Part shown: one piece after another, positions 43,755 to 53,165 of the stretch
Layout of the letters: every line of letters begins with the position of its first letter
Position numbering within the stretch: the stretch's first letter is position 1
Assembly (NCBI GenBank): GCA_958296005.1
Contig: CATQHQ010000002.1
Coordinates: 676,501-740,500 of the forward strand
DNA from: Longimicrobiales bacterium
Lineage (GTDB): Bacteria > Gemmatimonadota > Gemmatimonadetes > Longimicrobiales > Gaopeijiaceae
Reading direction: 5' to 3'
Length of the DNA: 64,000 bases
The notes under the pieces: generated by a model
What the model was told of the DNA's origin: nothing
The model's database searches: none
Seen by the model: only the letters and a program-made list of their open reading frames with translations
Translations under genes and position numbers: made by a program

Positions 43755-44702
43755 CTAGCGCGGCGCCTCCAGCGTCTCCAGCAGCGCCCGGAGCTCGTCG
43801 TCCGAAGAGCGGCCTTCCACCTCCGCCTCCGGGGTGAGGACCACGCGGTGGCGCAATACGGGAAACGCCAGCGACTTGACGTCGTCCGGGACCACGAACT
43901 CCCGCTCGCTCAGGTGCGCTTCCGCCCGCGCGGCTTGGTACAGCGCGACTCCGGCGCGGGGACTGGCACCCAGCACGAACGCCGAGTCCCGTCGCGTCGC
44001 CCGCACGATCTCGGTGATGTAGCGCCGGATCCGTTCGTCCACATGGAGCCGTCCGACGGCTGCCCGCATCTCCAGCAGCTCGGCGCGGGACATGGGGTCG
44101 CCGATGGGGTAGGTGGTCTCGTCGTCGGCTCGGAACCCAGCGTCGTAGCGCTCCAGGATCGCCCGCTCCGCCTCTTCGCCAGGGTAGTCCACAACAATCT
44201 TCATGAGGAAGCGGTCCACCTGGGCTTCCGGGAGCGGGTAGGTCCCCTCGTATTCGACCGGGTTCTGAGTCGCGAACACGGTGAAGGCCTCCGGCAGCGG
44301 TCGCGTCTTGCCGTCCACCGTGACCTGCCGCTCCTCCATCGACTCCAGCAGCGCCGCCTGGGTCTTGGGCGGCGCCCGGTTGATCTCGTCGGCCAGGAGC
44401 AGCTCCGCGAACACCGGCCCCGGACGGTACACGAACTCCCGGGAGCGCTCGTCGAGAACGTTCACGCCCACCAGGTCCGTGGGCATCATGTCCGGGGTGA
44501 ACTGAACCCGCCCGAAGTCGAGCCCCAGCCCTTGGGACAGCGCCCGCACAGCCAGCGTCTTGGCGGTTCCCGGCACGCCCTCCACCAGCGCGTGGCCCCC
44601 GGCCAGAAGCGTGACCAGCATCTGGCGGACGACGGTGGACTGGCCGAGGACGACGTTCTCCATGCCCCGCAAGAGGCGGTCGGTCGGTGTGGACGGCGTC
44701 AT
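43755..44702 (-). CDS. MoxR family AAA+ ATPase
   Basis: The 315-residue AAA+ chaperone-like ATPase has Walker A VEGVPGTAKT (residues 40-49), Walker B LLLADEINRAPPKTQAALLE, sensor FTVFATQNPVEYEGTYPLPE and arginine finger/sensor 2 GASPRAGVALYQAARA. It matches MoxR, which assembles or activates complexes with vWA/DUF58 partners. The start overlaps the DUF4350 stop (ATGA), and DUF58 follows 2 bp after its stop, so the block is cotranscribed. Confidence 0.95.
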   Translation of the reverse strand: MTPSTPTDRLLRGMENVVLGQSTVVRQMLVTLLAGGHALVEGVPGTAKTLAVRALSQGLGLDFGRVQFTPDMMPTDLVGVNVLDERSREFVYRPGPVFAELLLADEINRAPPKTQAALLESMEERQVTVDGKTRPLPEAFTVFATQNPVEYEGTYPLPEAQVDRFLMKIVVDYPGEEAERAILERYDAGFRADDETTYPIGDPMSRAELLEMRAAVGRLHVDERIRRYITEIVRATRRDSAFVLGASPRAGVALYQAARAEAHLSEREFVVPDDVKSLAFPVLRHRVVLTPEAEVEGRSSDDELRALLETLEAPR

Positions 44703-46012
44703 ACGCGACTTCTCCTCTGGTTCCTTCGGGCCGTGTGGGTGAATGCGTCGATCCCGGCGGCGACTGCGATCAGGTCGGTCGGGCTCGCGTCCATGGCGCT
44801 GCGGATGCGTCGGAGCTGGAGCGCGCCGTCGTCCGCCGTTTCGCGCCGCTCCAGTGCGTCCAGCAGGGCGTTGGTGCCGGCGACGTCGCGGGGTGGGGGC
44901 GTTCGCGCCCACTGCGCGAGGCGGGAGATCAGCAGCAGGGCAGCGGTCTCCCGGGCTTCGGCCCTGTGGTAGAGCGCGCCCAGCGCGGAGACGTGCTCCA
45001 GCGGCGACCGGCGTTCGTCCCTGGGGGGGTCCGCCGGGGCACCGAGGCGGACGCCGGCGACTGCCACGGCCAGGAACGCCACGAGTCCCAGTTGGAAAAG
45101 CGCCCGGCCTCCGGGGCTGCCGAAGAAGAAGTCCGCGGTGGCCTCGGCGGGAGACCCCAGGCCGCGCACGCCGTGGTGGAACTCGTCGAAGAACACGGTG
45201 TCGCCCGGGGCCGTGTAGGCGATCGCGGCGCGCACCGCGAGAGCGGCCATGGGGTCGTCGCCCGCGTTGGCGTTGGAGAGCGGCGCGGCGTCTGCAAAGA
45301 CCAGGAGGCGTCCCTCGCCCAGCGGGACTTCGGCCACGGCGTCGCCTTCCAGGCTGTCCGCGTCGCCAGCCGCCGTTGCGCGCAACAGAGTTCTCGTCGG
45401 AACCGGAGGGACCGGAGGGCGCTCGGCCTCCTCGATCTCCCCGCCTGCGCTGTCCTGGGTCTCGGCATCGAAGTTGGCGGCCACGTGGCCGGGGAGGATC
45501 ACGACCTGGACGGGGAGCGACGCCGGTGGCAGGCCCTCGGTCAGGGGGTGGGTCGCCCAGCGGTTGTCGGAGCGCGCCCCCTCGTCCTCCGGCACGGGCG
45601 GCAGCCTGCGAAGCGCCAGCCCCAGCGAATCCAGAACCGGAGGCGGAGCTTGGGGCCGCCGGGAGCTTGCCGGGTCGAAGCGCGGAGCGTAGACGAGGGC
45701 GCCGCCGTCCCTTACCCATGCCAAGAGCGCGCCGACCTCGCGGGGACTCGGCGTGTCCGTGGGCTCCAGCACGACCAGCGTGCCCCGGATGGGGTCGGCG
45801 TCGACCAGCGGGGTCATCCGGGGAGCAACCGGGGTGCCCATCCGCTCGATCCCGCGGTACAGCGCCGCCACGCCGTCGGGACTCGTGCGAAACGACGTGC
45901 GCTTCACGTCGTAGGCGATCTGGCCCCCTTCGGGCCGAATCAGGTAGACGATCAGCGCGAGAGCGAGCAGAAACCCGCCCGTCCACAGCACGCTCGTCAG
46001 CCTGTGGTTCAC
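44699..46012 (-). CDS. DUF4350 domain membrane protein
   Basis: The 437-residue protein has one N-terminal helix (WTGGFLLALALIVYLI), a periplasmic-type domain of the DUF4350 kind (SPDGVAALYRGIERMGTPVA, FFDEFHHGVRGLGS) and a second helix (ALFQLGLVAFLAVAVAGVRL) before a cytoplasmic tail. DUF4350 proteins recur in MoxR-DUF58-DUF4129 blocks, and their role is unknown. The GTG start overlaps the DUF4129 stop (GTGA), and its own stop overlaps the MoxR start. Confidence 0.85.
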   Translation of the reverse strand: MNHRLTSVLWTGGFLLALALIVYLIRPEGGQIAYDVKRTSFRTSPDGVAALYRGIERMGTPVAPRMTPLVDADPIRGTLVVLEPTDTPSPREVGALLAWVRDGGALVYAPRFDPASSRRPQAPPPVLDSLGLALRRLPPVPEDEGARSDNRWATHPLTEGLPPASLPVQVVILPGHVAANFDAETQDSAGGEIEEAERPPVPPVPTRTLLRATAAGDADSLEGDAVAEVPLGEGRLLVFADAAPLSNANAGDDPMAALAVRAAIAYTAPGDTVFFDEFHHGVRGLGSPAEATADFFFGSPGGRALFQLGLVAFLAVAVAGVRLGAPADPPRDERRSPLEHVSALGALYHRAEARETAALLLISRLAQWARTPPPRDVAGTNALLDALERRETADDGALQLRRIRSAMDASPTDLIAVAAGIDAFTHTARRNQRRSRV

Positions 46013-46698
46013 CGCCGTTCCCTTATGCCCAGGCGGGCCAGCTCCTCCAGCCTCCGGTACGCCGAATGCGTGGGCGCGGCTTCGCCGAAGCGCAACCGCT
46101 GGAAGGAGCGGAGGAAGATCGCCGCGTCCGCCGCGGGTTCGGCGCCGCTGCCGGCAACCTCGGCCAAGTACTCGCCAGGGGTCTTGGATCGGTGGAAGCG
46201 CACCACGCCCTTCCCGTCGAGGACCTGGAGGACGCTCTGGTAAAGCGCCGTGGCCGCGAGCCTGAGGTCGCCTTCCGAAGCTCTGGCGGCGGCAAGGCGA
46301 AGCCAGTCGGCGGCCGTCGCAGGGTGGTCGCCGATGCCGTTGCCGTCGTCGGGGGCCGTTGCTAGGCGTCGCGTCCGCCCTGCGACCAGCGTAGCGGCCC
46401 AATGTCCCAGGACGATAATCAGAACGAACGACGCCGCGGCCGCCAGCAGCCAGGCCGCCGCCTCGCCCGCTCCGCTAGGGATCCGAAGGGGGATGCCGAG
46501 GAACAACTCCCGGAACGCGTTCCACGCAGCGCTGATCCACTGTTCGACGACGGACCGCTCAACCCGCTGGAACTCCGGGCCCGCCAGGACCTCCTCCAGT
46601 ACGCGAGCAACGTCCCGGTACGCCGGTACCCCGTCGATCGAGGCCGAAACGCGCTCCTGAAGCTCTTGCACCTCCAGCCTAGCGGCCCAGCGAGCCAA
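46009..46698 (-). CDS. DUF4129 domain protein
   Basis: The 229-residue protein has one central membrane segment (AAAWLLAAAASFVLIIVLGH) and a C-terminal DUF4129 domain: ATAADWLRLAAARASEGDLR, FHRSKTPGEYLAEVAGSG and FLRSFQRLRFGEAAPTHSAY. The family is related to the C-terminal domain of transglutaminase-linked proteins and is a standard member of MoxR blocks. It overlaps the upstream membrane gene by 20 bp and the DUF4350 gene by 4 bp. Confidence 0.85.
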   Translation of the reverse strand: MARWAARLEVQELQERVSASIDGVPAYRDVARVLEEVLAGPEFQRVERSVVEQWISAAWNAFRELFLGIPLRIPSGAGEAAAWLLAAAASFVLIIVLGHWAATLVAGRTRRLATAPDDGNGIGDHPATAADWLRLAAARASEGDLRLAATALYQSVLQVLDGKGVVRFHRSKTPGEYLAEVAGSGAEPAADAAIFLRSFQRLRFGEAAPTHSAYRRLEELARLGIRERR

Positions 46699-47611
46699 CG
46701 CCCATCGCGCCCGCAGCGACCTCCAAGTCGTACGCTTCGACCCGAACCCTCCGGTCGTAGTACAGCAGCATCATGCACGAGACCAGAAGGGGCGTGGTAA
46801 CCGATCCGATCGCCAGGGAACCGAGGCTGACCAGCCAGTACTTGCCCGCGCTCACGGCCGCGGCCGGTTCGGTCGAGAAGACGTTTGAGAAGCCGTAGGC
46901 GATCGACTGAAGCGCCAAACTGGGAAGCGTGAGCATGATCCACGCGATGCAGAGCAACCCGAAGATGCGAAGCCTAGCCCCGCCCGCCAGCCGGAAGGAT
47001 CGACGGAACGCGTTGAAGGGACCCGCCTTCTCTACCACGATCGCCGGAAGCACGCCGAACGTCGAGGACATGAACCAGACGGCCGCCGGCACCATGAGGA
47101 CCAAGATTGCCACCCCGACCCCTACGGGCCCGAAGTTGCCTAGTACGGCACCGGCGATGCCCACCAACAAGCTGACGCCCACCATAACCAGGGCAACGCA
47201 AAGGACGGCGAGCACGCCGGCGCCCAGGACGGCGGGAGCACGGCCCAAGGCTTGGCGGTAGCTGGGGGCGAAGGCGGGCCTGCGGTCGCGAGCCCGGGCG
47301 GCGATCCCCGCGGCCAGCGCGGTCCAGGCCACAGCGGCGATCGTCGCGCCGACAGCCAGCCACCCCACCATCGACGACAACACCGAGAACACCTGCGCAG
47401 CGGAAGCGGCGTCGCCCCCCAAGCCGGACGCCCCGAGGCGGGATTCGGCGATGCCCAGCGCGACGTAGGACGGCGCCAGCCCCACGACCGCAATGACCGT
47501 GTAGTCGAAGAAGTCCCGCCGGTAGACCTGGAACGCGGCGTCCAGGATCTCGCCGAAGTCGAGGGGTCGCGGGGGGATGACGGACACGGACCGCTCCTGG
47601 CCGGAGAGCAT
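46679..47611 (-). CDS. Multi-pass membrane protein, GPDPase-membrane-domain-like
   Basis: The 310-residue protein starts RPLDFGEILDAAFQVYRRDF, a common opening of membrane proteins related to the glycerophosphodiester phosphodiesterase membrane domain. Six or so helices follow (AVLGAGVLAVLCVALVMVGV, VGVAILVLMVPAAVWFMSS, FNAFRRSFRLAGGARLRIFG). No catalytic domain is present. It is the first gene of the five-gene minus-strand block with DUF4129, DUF4350, MoxR and DUF58. It diverges from the DUF1028 gene. Confidence 0.78.
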   Translation of the reverse strand: MLSGQERSVSVIPPRPLDFGEILDAAFQVYRRDFFDYTVIAVVGLAPSYVALGIAESRLGASGLGGDAASAAQVFSVLSSMVGWLAVGATIAAVAWTALAAGIAARARDRRPAFAPSYRQALGRAPAVLGAGVLAVLCVALVMVGVSLLVGIAGAVLGNFGPVGVGVAILVLMVPAAVWFMSSTFGVLPAIVVEKAGPFNAFRRSFRLAGGARLRIFGLLCIAWIMLTLPSLALQSIAYGFSNVFSTEPAAAVSAGKYWLVSLGSLAIGSVTTPLLVSCMMLLYYDRRVRVEAYDLEVAAGAMGVGSLGR

Positions 47612-47741
47612 GAAGATGGTGGGGCTGGGGTGGGGGCACGTGGAACCTTCGCCCCCGCCCGCATCCGGTCAATAGCCCGCACGGACCGACGTCGAGCGCT
47701 TTCGTTTGCGCCGGCGGTCCTGGGGACGGTACGTTTTCGAG

Positions 47742-48545
47742 ATGACGATCTCGCAGCGCATGGCCCGCAAGGCAACGGTTGCAGCGAACGTTGCCGTGCT
47801 TGCCGTCCTTGCCGCCCAAGCGTTCCCGCCGCCCGCCGCCCTCGCCGCCCAGGACGCTTCCGGCGCACCGTGGCCCCCCGTCGCCACCTTCTCCATAGTC
47901 GGCTTCGATCCGGCCACCGGCGAGGTGGGCGTGGCGGTCCAGTCCCGTGTGTTCTCGGTGGGCAACGGCGTGATATGGGGAGAGGCGGGCGTGGGCGTGG
48001 TCGCCACCCAGGCGATCGTGGACGTGAGCTACGGACCCCAGGCGCTGGCGCTGCTGCGGGAAGGCCGCTCCCCCGAAGAGGTCGTTCGGGAGGTCCTGGC
48101 CCGCGACCCGAACCCGGACCCCGAGCGCTGGACCAAGGAGGGCCGCCAGTTCTCGGTCATGAACGCCGCCGGCGAAGTCGCCACGCACACGGGTCCCCGG
48201 GCCAGCGAGTGGGCGGGCCACAGGATTGGCGAGCACTGCTCGGCCCAGGGCAACATCTTGGCCGGGCCGGCGGTCGTGGACGACATGGTGGCCGCCTTCG
48301 AGTCCACCGAAGGACGCCTCTCCCTTCGGCTCCAGGCCGCCTTGGAGGCGGGACAGGCTGCGGGCGGCGACACCCGAGGAATGCAGTCGGCGGCGATGCT
48401 GGTGGTCAAGGAAGGCGGAGGCGTCTGGCTCAACAACGACGTGGTGCTGCGCCTGCAAGTGGACGACCACCCCGAACCCATCGCCGAACTGCGGCGGCTG
48501 GTGGAGAAAGCTGCGGCCCAGCGGGAGCGGCGGCGGGGGCGCTGA
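47742..48545 (+). CDS. Exported DUF1028 protein (Ntn-hydrolase-like)
   Basis: The 267-residue protein has a signal peptide (VAANVAVLAVLAAQAFPPPA ending ALAAQ). The DUF1028 core follows: ATFSIVGFDPATGEVGVAVQ, SRVFSVGNGVIWGEAGVGVV, ATQAIVDVSYGPQAL and QGNILAGPAVVDDMVAAFES. The family has an Ntn-hydrolase fold of unproven activity, often linked to peptide or heterocycle catabolism. The ATG at 47742 was chosen to place the signal peptide properly. It is the last conventional gene before the defence island. Confidence 0.87.
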   Translation: MTISQRMARKATVAANVAVLAVLAAQAFPPPAALAAQDASGAPWPPVATFSIVGFDPATGEVGVAVQSRVFSVGNGVIWGEAGVGVVATQAIVDVSYGPQALALLREGRSPEEVVREVLARDPNPDPERWTKEGRQFSVMNAAGEVATHTGPRASEWAGHRIGEHCSAQGNILAGPAVVDDMVAAFESTEGRLSLRLQAALEAGQAAGGDTRGMQSAAMLVVKEGGGVWLNNDVVLRLQVDDHPEPIAELRRLVEKAAAQRERRRGR

Positions 48546-48588
48546 ACCAGTTCATTTGGCCCCCGGCTGACGAACGGGCTTCGGCAAC

Positions 48589-51500
48589 GTGACTTCCGCC
48601 GACCTGATCCGCTCTCTGGTGCGCGAAGGCGTTGCGCGCCCGCTCGCGGCCGGGAGTGCGGACACGCTTCCGGCGGCCCGCGTCGGCGGCATCGAAGTGG
48701 CGGCCGCGCAGTTGCCGCGCAAGCCCTCCATGCGGGCCGAATGGCGCAGGCGGGCGGGCGGGGCCGCCACGCCGCTTCTGCTGATTGCCGACGACCCAGC
48801 GACGCCGGGCCGCCTTCTGGCCCTCGGCCCGACCACCCACAAGGGCCCTGTGCGCTCCGTCGGCGGCGCCCATCTGGCCAACTCGCTCAAGCAGCTGGCC
48901 GGCCTTTCCCCCCTGCACGCCGTGCGCCGGCTGACGGCCGACCTGAACCGAGCCGCAGGCGACGGGTTGGCCTTGAACGGCCTGCTCACACGCCACACGC
49001 TCGAGTCCCGCTTCAAGGGAGATCTTGCGCGATGGAGTGCGGCGCAGGACGCGGTGGCAGCCCTTCCGACTCCGGGCGGCACGTGGCGGCAGACGTTGGC
49101 GGCGCTCGGATACCAGCTGAAGCGCCTCCAGCAACGAGGCTACCTAGCCTTCCACGACGGCAAGCCGCTGGCGGCCGACTGCAAGGAACGGGGTGCCCAG
49201 TACGGCATTCTTGCGTTCGGCGGCCGCTTCCGGCTGTTCGACATCGATTCCCCCCGTGGCACCCGCCAGTGGCTCGAGCTGGACGACGCCCTGCTGGACC
49301 GCAAGCGGCGCCCCTTCCTCGCGCTTCTAGGACCTTCGTCGTTGGCGGAAGGCGGGTTCGCCGCGTTGCAAGAAGAGGCCCTCAAGTTCGGCGTCAAGCT
49401 TCGCGCGCGGCTGGACCGCACGATCCGCCAGGAGGCCCTTCCCGCGCTCGCCGAGGGCATGGAGCGCTGGGCCAAGGACCACGGCCTGGACCTTGACGAC
49501 GGCTCCCAGCGCGAAGAGCTCGAGCAGGCGGCGATGACCCTGGTGTTCCGTGCCGTGTTCATCCTGTACGCGGAAGGCGCCGGGCACCTGCCGATGAACA
49601 ACGAGTCCTACAACAAGGCGTCCCTGTCGGCGCTGGTGACGGAGGCCCACGACACAAGGGCCAAGGTGAGCCCGGCGTCTTCGTCGCTTTGGGACGGCTT
49701 CATGCGGCTGGTGAAGGCGATGCGGTCCGGCAACCCCGCCTGGGACGTTCCCGCCTACAATGGCGCGCTGTTCGCGGCCAAGGACTTCGCGGGCGCCGAT
49801 CTGCTGGAGCGCATGGAGCTTCGGGACCCCGAGTTCGGGCGCGTCCTGGCGGCAGTGGGTCACGACGCGGTTAGGGGCATGGGTGTGGACTTCTCCACAC
49901 TGGAGATCGCCCACATCGGCCACACCTACGAGTCGCTGCTGAGCCTGCACCTGTCGCTGGCCGCAAGGCCGCTGCGCTACGACGCCAGGAAGGACCGCTA
50001 CGTGAGCGCGCCTTCGCCGGGGACCGCTGACGTGAAGCCGGGCGGCCTCTTGTGGCAGACCCACGCCGGGGGCCGCAAGGCGGAAGGCGTCTACTACACG
50101 CCCGTGGAGATCGTTCGCCACTTGGTGAAGGGAGCCGTGGAGCCGCCGTTCGAGCGGCACTTGGCGAAGGTGGCGGAGACGGCGAAGACCGATCCAGAGG
50201 CGGCGGCCAAGCTGCTGCTGTCGTTCGCGGTCGTGGACCCGGCATGCGGGAGCGCCCACTTCCTCGTGCAGGTGGCCGACACGTTGGCGGAGATGACGGT
50301 GCGGTTCCTGGCAGAGCGCCCGTTGCCGCCCCTGCTGGACGCGCTGGAGCGGTTGCGAAGCCGGGCGTCCCCCGGCGTGGAATGCGAGGACGCGGCCTTG
50401 CTGCGCCGCCTGATCTTGAAGCACAGCGTCTTCGGCGTGGACCGGAGCGCGATGGGCGCGGAAGTGGCCAAGTTGTCGCTGTGGCTGGCATCGTTCGTGC
50501 CCGGACTGTCGCTGGCCTACCTGGAACGCAACGTGGCGGTGGGCGACGCGCTGATCGGCGTGGGCGACCCGAAGCCGCTCCTGCACGAGGCCCCGCTGTT
50601 CAAGGAGGTCTTGGACGATGCGCTGAAGGAGGCCACGGCCGCCGTGGGTCGGCTGGCCGACATCGACGACCGAACGCCCGAAGAGGTGGAGGCCAGCCAA
50701 GTTGCGGATCAGGAGGCATGGACGGCCACCCACGGCCTCGACCGGCTGTTCGACTTGTGGACGGCGGAGCAGTTCGGCCTCGTCGGTGCCCGCTCAGATG
50801 TGGCGATCCACAGCGTAGAGATCATCGCGGGCGAACACAGGACGGATCTCCTGCGCCGAGCCCGCAAGCTGGCCGACCGCCACCAGTTCCTGCACTGGCC
50901 GTTGGCCTTTCCGCAAGTGTTCTCGCGTCCGTCGCCCGGGTTTGACGTGGTGGTGGGCAATCCGCCGTGGGAAGAGGTGACCGTCGAGGAGCTGTCGTTC
51001 TACGGACTCTACCGACCCGGCATCAACGCCCTAGGGGAGAAGGAGCGGGGCCAGTGGATTGGCGAGCTAGTGCAGGAGCAGCCGGAGTTGGTGAGGGATC
51101 TGTCCGACCGGCAGGAGAAGGCGAGGGCTTACAGGACTGCACTGGCGTCTGGCGACTACGAACAGACCGGAAGCGACCCGGACCTCTACAAGTACTTTTG
51201 CCAGCGCTACCGAGTTCTCCTCCGAAGCGATGGGTTTATCGGCGTGGTATTGCCCCGGACTGCGTTCAACGCCAAGAGCTCCATGGCGTTCAGGCGGCGA
51301 TTGTACTCCGATTCGACGACGCATCGCATCGACTTCTTGGTCAACGACAAGCGCTGGATATTCGACACCTCGCCACGCTATTCAATCGCCTTGCTGGTGG
51401 CCGAGAACCGGATGCCCGAATCAGGCCACAGCTTCGAGGTCGCGGGCACGGCCGCTTCGACGCATGAATGGTCTCGGCAATCCCAGGGGGAAGGAGTGTG

Positions 51501-52398
51501 CCCTTCTCAAGTCGCCCTTGGACCCGGCTTGGAGACCCCCCTATTGAGATCGCAAGCGGAGGCCGACCTGCTGGCCCGCATCCGCACGGGTAACCTGTTT
51601 CCGCACGGCTCGGACGGGAGATGGTCTTGCTTCCCAGTGCGCGAGCTGGACGAGACCAACGACAAGAAGCTGTGGCGAGACGGAGGCGAAGCTACACTGT
51701 GGAAGGGGGCGAGCTTTCGGCAGTACGATCCGCACGGGGCAGAAGCCCGTTCATGCCTGCGGAGCGATGCGCTCCTCAAGAAGGTGCGAAAGCCCCGGCC
51801 CGGATCGGGTTCAATTCTTGCCAAGACCGCCTCGGTAGCCGAACGCTCTCGGGCAGTCCTTCGAACTCTCGATCGCGATCGCATCGCCTTCCACGATGTG
51901 GCTCGCGGCACCGATCCGCGCACCGTGGTAGCCGCGTTGATTCCCCAGGGCGTCTTCTTGACGAATACAGCTCCTTACTTGTCCTTCCAGACCGGCGACG
52001 CGTTAGCGCAAGCCGCTTGCCTAGGGATCATGAACAGTCTGCCCTTTGACTGGCAAGCTCGTCGGTTCGTGGAGATTCACGTCAATTTCTTCCTGCTGGA
52101 GGGACTTCATCTTCCGTCCCTGACTGACGAGGACTACACTGAGATCGCCCGAGCCGCCGCCCGCCTCTCTGCCGTGGATGCCCGCTTCGCCGACTTCGCC
52201 CGCGAGACCGAAGTGGCTTGCGGCCCGCTGTCCGACGCCGAGCGAACCTCCTTGCGCGTGGAGATCGACGCCCGCGTGGCCCGCGCTTGGGGCTTGGTGC
52301 AGGACGACCTCCAGGTCATCTACGACGACTTTACCTTCAATGCCCTGCCGCCCTTCTATCGTTCTCACTTGAGTCGGCGGCTGGAGGAGCTAGTCTGA
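48589..52398 (+). CDS. Eco57I-type class I DNA adenine methyltransferase (restriction-modification)
   Basis: The 1269-residue protein is built like type IIG or BREX/DISARM-associated adenine methyltransferases. An N-terminal region (AQYGILAFGGRFRLFDIDSP, about 205-225) precedes a helical block. Then come EGVYYTPVEIVRHLVKGAVE (about 499), motif I FAVVDPACGSAHFLVQVADT (about 546) and motif IV DVVVGNPPWEEV (about 785), which carries NPPW. The C-terminal TaqI-like specificity region reads DRDRIAFHDVARGTDPRTVV to FEIHVNFF-type sequence. I see no convincing PD-(D/E)xK nuclease in the N-terminus, so cleavage may be done by the PLD-helicase at 61 kb. The start is a GTG. The stop overlaps the DUF2283 ATG (TGATG). 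Confidence 0.88.
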   Translation: MTSADLIRSLVREGVARPLAAGSADTLPAARVGGIEVAAAQLPRKPSMRAEWRRRAGGAATPLLLIADDPATPGRLLALGPTTHKGPVRSVGGAHLANSLKQLAGLSPLHAVRRLTADLNRAAGDGLALNGLLTRHTLESRFKGDLARWSAAQDAVAALPTPGGTWRQTLAALGYQLKRLQQRGYLAFHDGKPLAADCKERGAQYGILAFGGRFRLFDIDSPRGTRQWLELDDALLDRKRRPFLALLGPSSLAEGGFAALQEEALKFGVKLRARLDRTIRQEALPALAEGMERWAKDHGLDLDDGSQREELEQAAMTLVFRAVFILYAEGAGHLPMNNESYNKASLSALVTEAHDTRAKVSPASSSLWDGFMRLVKAMRSGNPAWDVPAYNGALFAAKDFAGADLLERMELRDPEFGRVLAAVGHDAVRGMGVDFSTLEIAHIGHTYESLLSLHLSLAARPLRYDARKDRYVSAPSPGTADVKPGGLLWQTHAGGRKAEGVYYTPVEIVRHLVKGAVEPPFERHLAKVAETAKTDPEAAAKLLLSFAVVDPACGSAHFLVQVADTLAEMTVRFLAERPLPPLLDALERLRSRASPGVECEDAALLRRLILKHSVFGVDRSAMGAEVAKLSLWLASFVPGLSLAYLERNVAVGDALIGVGDPKPLLHEAPLFKEVLDDALKEATAAVGRLADIDDRTPEEVEASQVADQEAWTATHGLDRLFDLWTAEQFGLVGARSDVAIHSVEIIAGEHRTDLLRRARKLADRHQFLHWPLAFPQVFSRPSPGFDVVVGNPPWEEVTVEELSFYGLYRPGINALGEKERGQWIGELVQEQPELVRDLSDRQEKARAYRTALASGDYEQTGSDPDLYKYFCQRYRVLLRSDGFIGVVLPRTAFNAKSSMAFRRRLYSDSTTHRIDFLVNDKRWIFDTSPRYSIALLVAENRMPESGHSFEVAGTAASTHEWSRQSQGEGVCPSQVALGPGLETPLLRSQAEADLLARIRTGNLFPHGSDGRWSCFPVRELDETNDKKLWRDGGEATLWKGASFRQYDPHGAEARSCLRSDALLKKVRKPRPGSGSILAKTASVAERSRAVLRTLDRDRIAFHDVARGTDPRTVVAALIPQGVFLTNTAPYLSFQTGDALAQAACLGIMNSLPFDWQARRFVEIHVNFFLLEGLHLPSLTDEDYTEIARAAARLSAVDARFADFARETEVACGPLSDAERTSLRVEIDARVARAWGLVQDDLQVIYDDFTFNALPPFYRSHLSRRLEELV

Positions 52399-52601
52399 TG
52401 CAGAAGCCGCACATCGACAAGACCGCCGACGCGCTCTACTTGCGCCTCGACGATTCGAGGATTGTCGAATCGGAGGAGGTCTCGCCAGGCATCGTGCTCG
52501 ACTACAACGAATCGGGCCAAGTGGTGGGAGTGGAGGTGCTGCACATATCCCGCCGTTCGTCCAAGGTGAACCTGTCGATGGAAGAGTTCGAAATCACTTG
52601 A
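52398..52601 (+). CDS. DUF2283 family small protein
   Basis: The 67-residue protein KPHIDKTADALYLRLDDSRI, then EVSPGIVLDYNESGQVVGVE, is a typical DUF2283 protein. These small beta proteins are often found in toxin-antitoxin or defence neighbourhoods, and their function is unknown. It is translationally coupled to the methyltransferase (TGATG), which suggests a functional or regulatory link. Confidence 0.88.
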   Translation: MQKPHIDKTADALYLRLDDSRIVESEEVSPGIVLDYNESGQVVGVEVLHISRRSSKVNLSMEEFEIT

Positions 52602-52750
52602 ACCGGCGGTCCAGCGAAAAACAAATGGCCCCGGGTCGCTCGAGCGGCCGCCCGCACCCCGGGTCCGGGTTGCCTCGTGTCGCAGGGTCGTCCGATGTTC
52701 GGAGGTTCCATCTGCTTGGTCGCCACAAGATCACGAGATGTTCCGAAACG

Positions 52751-52975
52751 ATGATACTGCCGACGCCGGACGTCCCGGAGGCCGAGTCCCTGCTGGCGGC
52801 CGGAGCGGTATTGCTCCGTGAACTCGACCACCCACGAACCGTTTCCGACCTCTGGGAGGTGGTCAAAGGCAACGGGATTGCAACGTTCGCCCATTTCGTG
52901 CTAGCGGCCGAGATGCTGTACGCGATCGGAGTCGTGAGCTTCCGCGACGGACTGCTGGAGAAGCACCGGCGATGA
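52751..52975 (+). CDS. ABC-three-component system middle component 6-like protein
   Basis: The 74-residue protein opens with MILPTPDVPEAESLLAAGAV, followed by LRELDHPRTVSDLWEVV and THF-like FAHFVLAAEMLYAIGVVSFR. This strongly resembles middle component 6 of ABC-three-component (ABC-3C) conflict systems, small winged-helix-like proteins placed between an ABC ATPase and an effector. Neither partner is seen within 10 kb. The ATG at 52751 is chosen by this family start; the longer frame upstream looks non-coding. Its stop overlaps an ATG (ATGA) that opens only a 14-codon frame. Confidence 0.7.
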   Translation: MILPTPDVPEAESLLAAGAVLLRELDHPRTVSDLWEVVKGNGIATFAHFVLAAEMLYAIGVVSFRDGLLEKHRR

Positions 52976-53016
52976 CTCACCACCACCGCCCCCAGCGGCT
53001 GGAGGAGCTGGCCTAG
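52972..53016 (+). other. 14-codon stub coupled to the middle-component gene
   Basis: ATGA overlap with the preceding gene opens MTHHHRPQRLEELA and then stops. The last bases (CGGCTGGAGGAGCT) are identical to the 3' end of the methyltransferase gene (SRRLEELV). It may be a deletion scar of the expected downstream gene or a recombination junction. Confidence 0.35.
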
Positions 53017-53165
53017 CGGAACCGAACGCCGAGCAGGGCCTGTTGACTGGCGGGTCCCCGACGCCAACCGGTCGTCCCAGGGACCCGGGAATTCTTGGTT
53101 GCCGAACAAAAGCCGAAGTATTACGTTTCCACTTGGTCCACGGAATCCCTCGATCATACCCCGGC

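Noticed and set aside
48589-52398. Calling the methyltransferase PglX of a BREX system
   Set aside because: The NPPW and YTP motifs are shared by many Eco57I-type enzymes, and no pglZ, brxC, brxL or other BREX gene is in the window.
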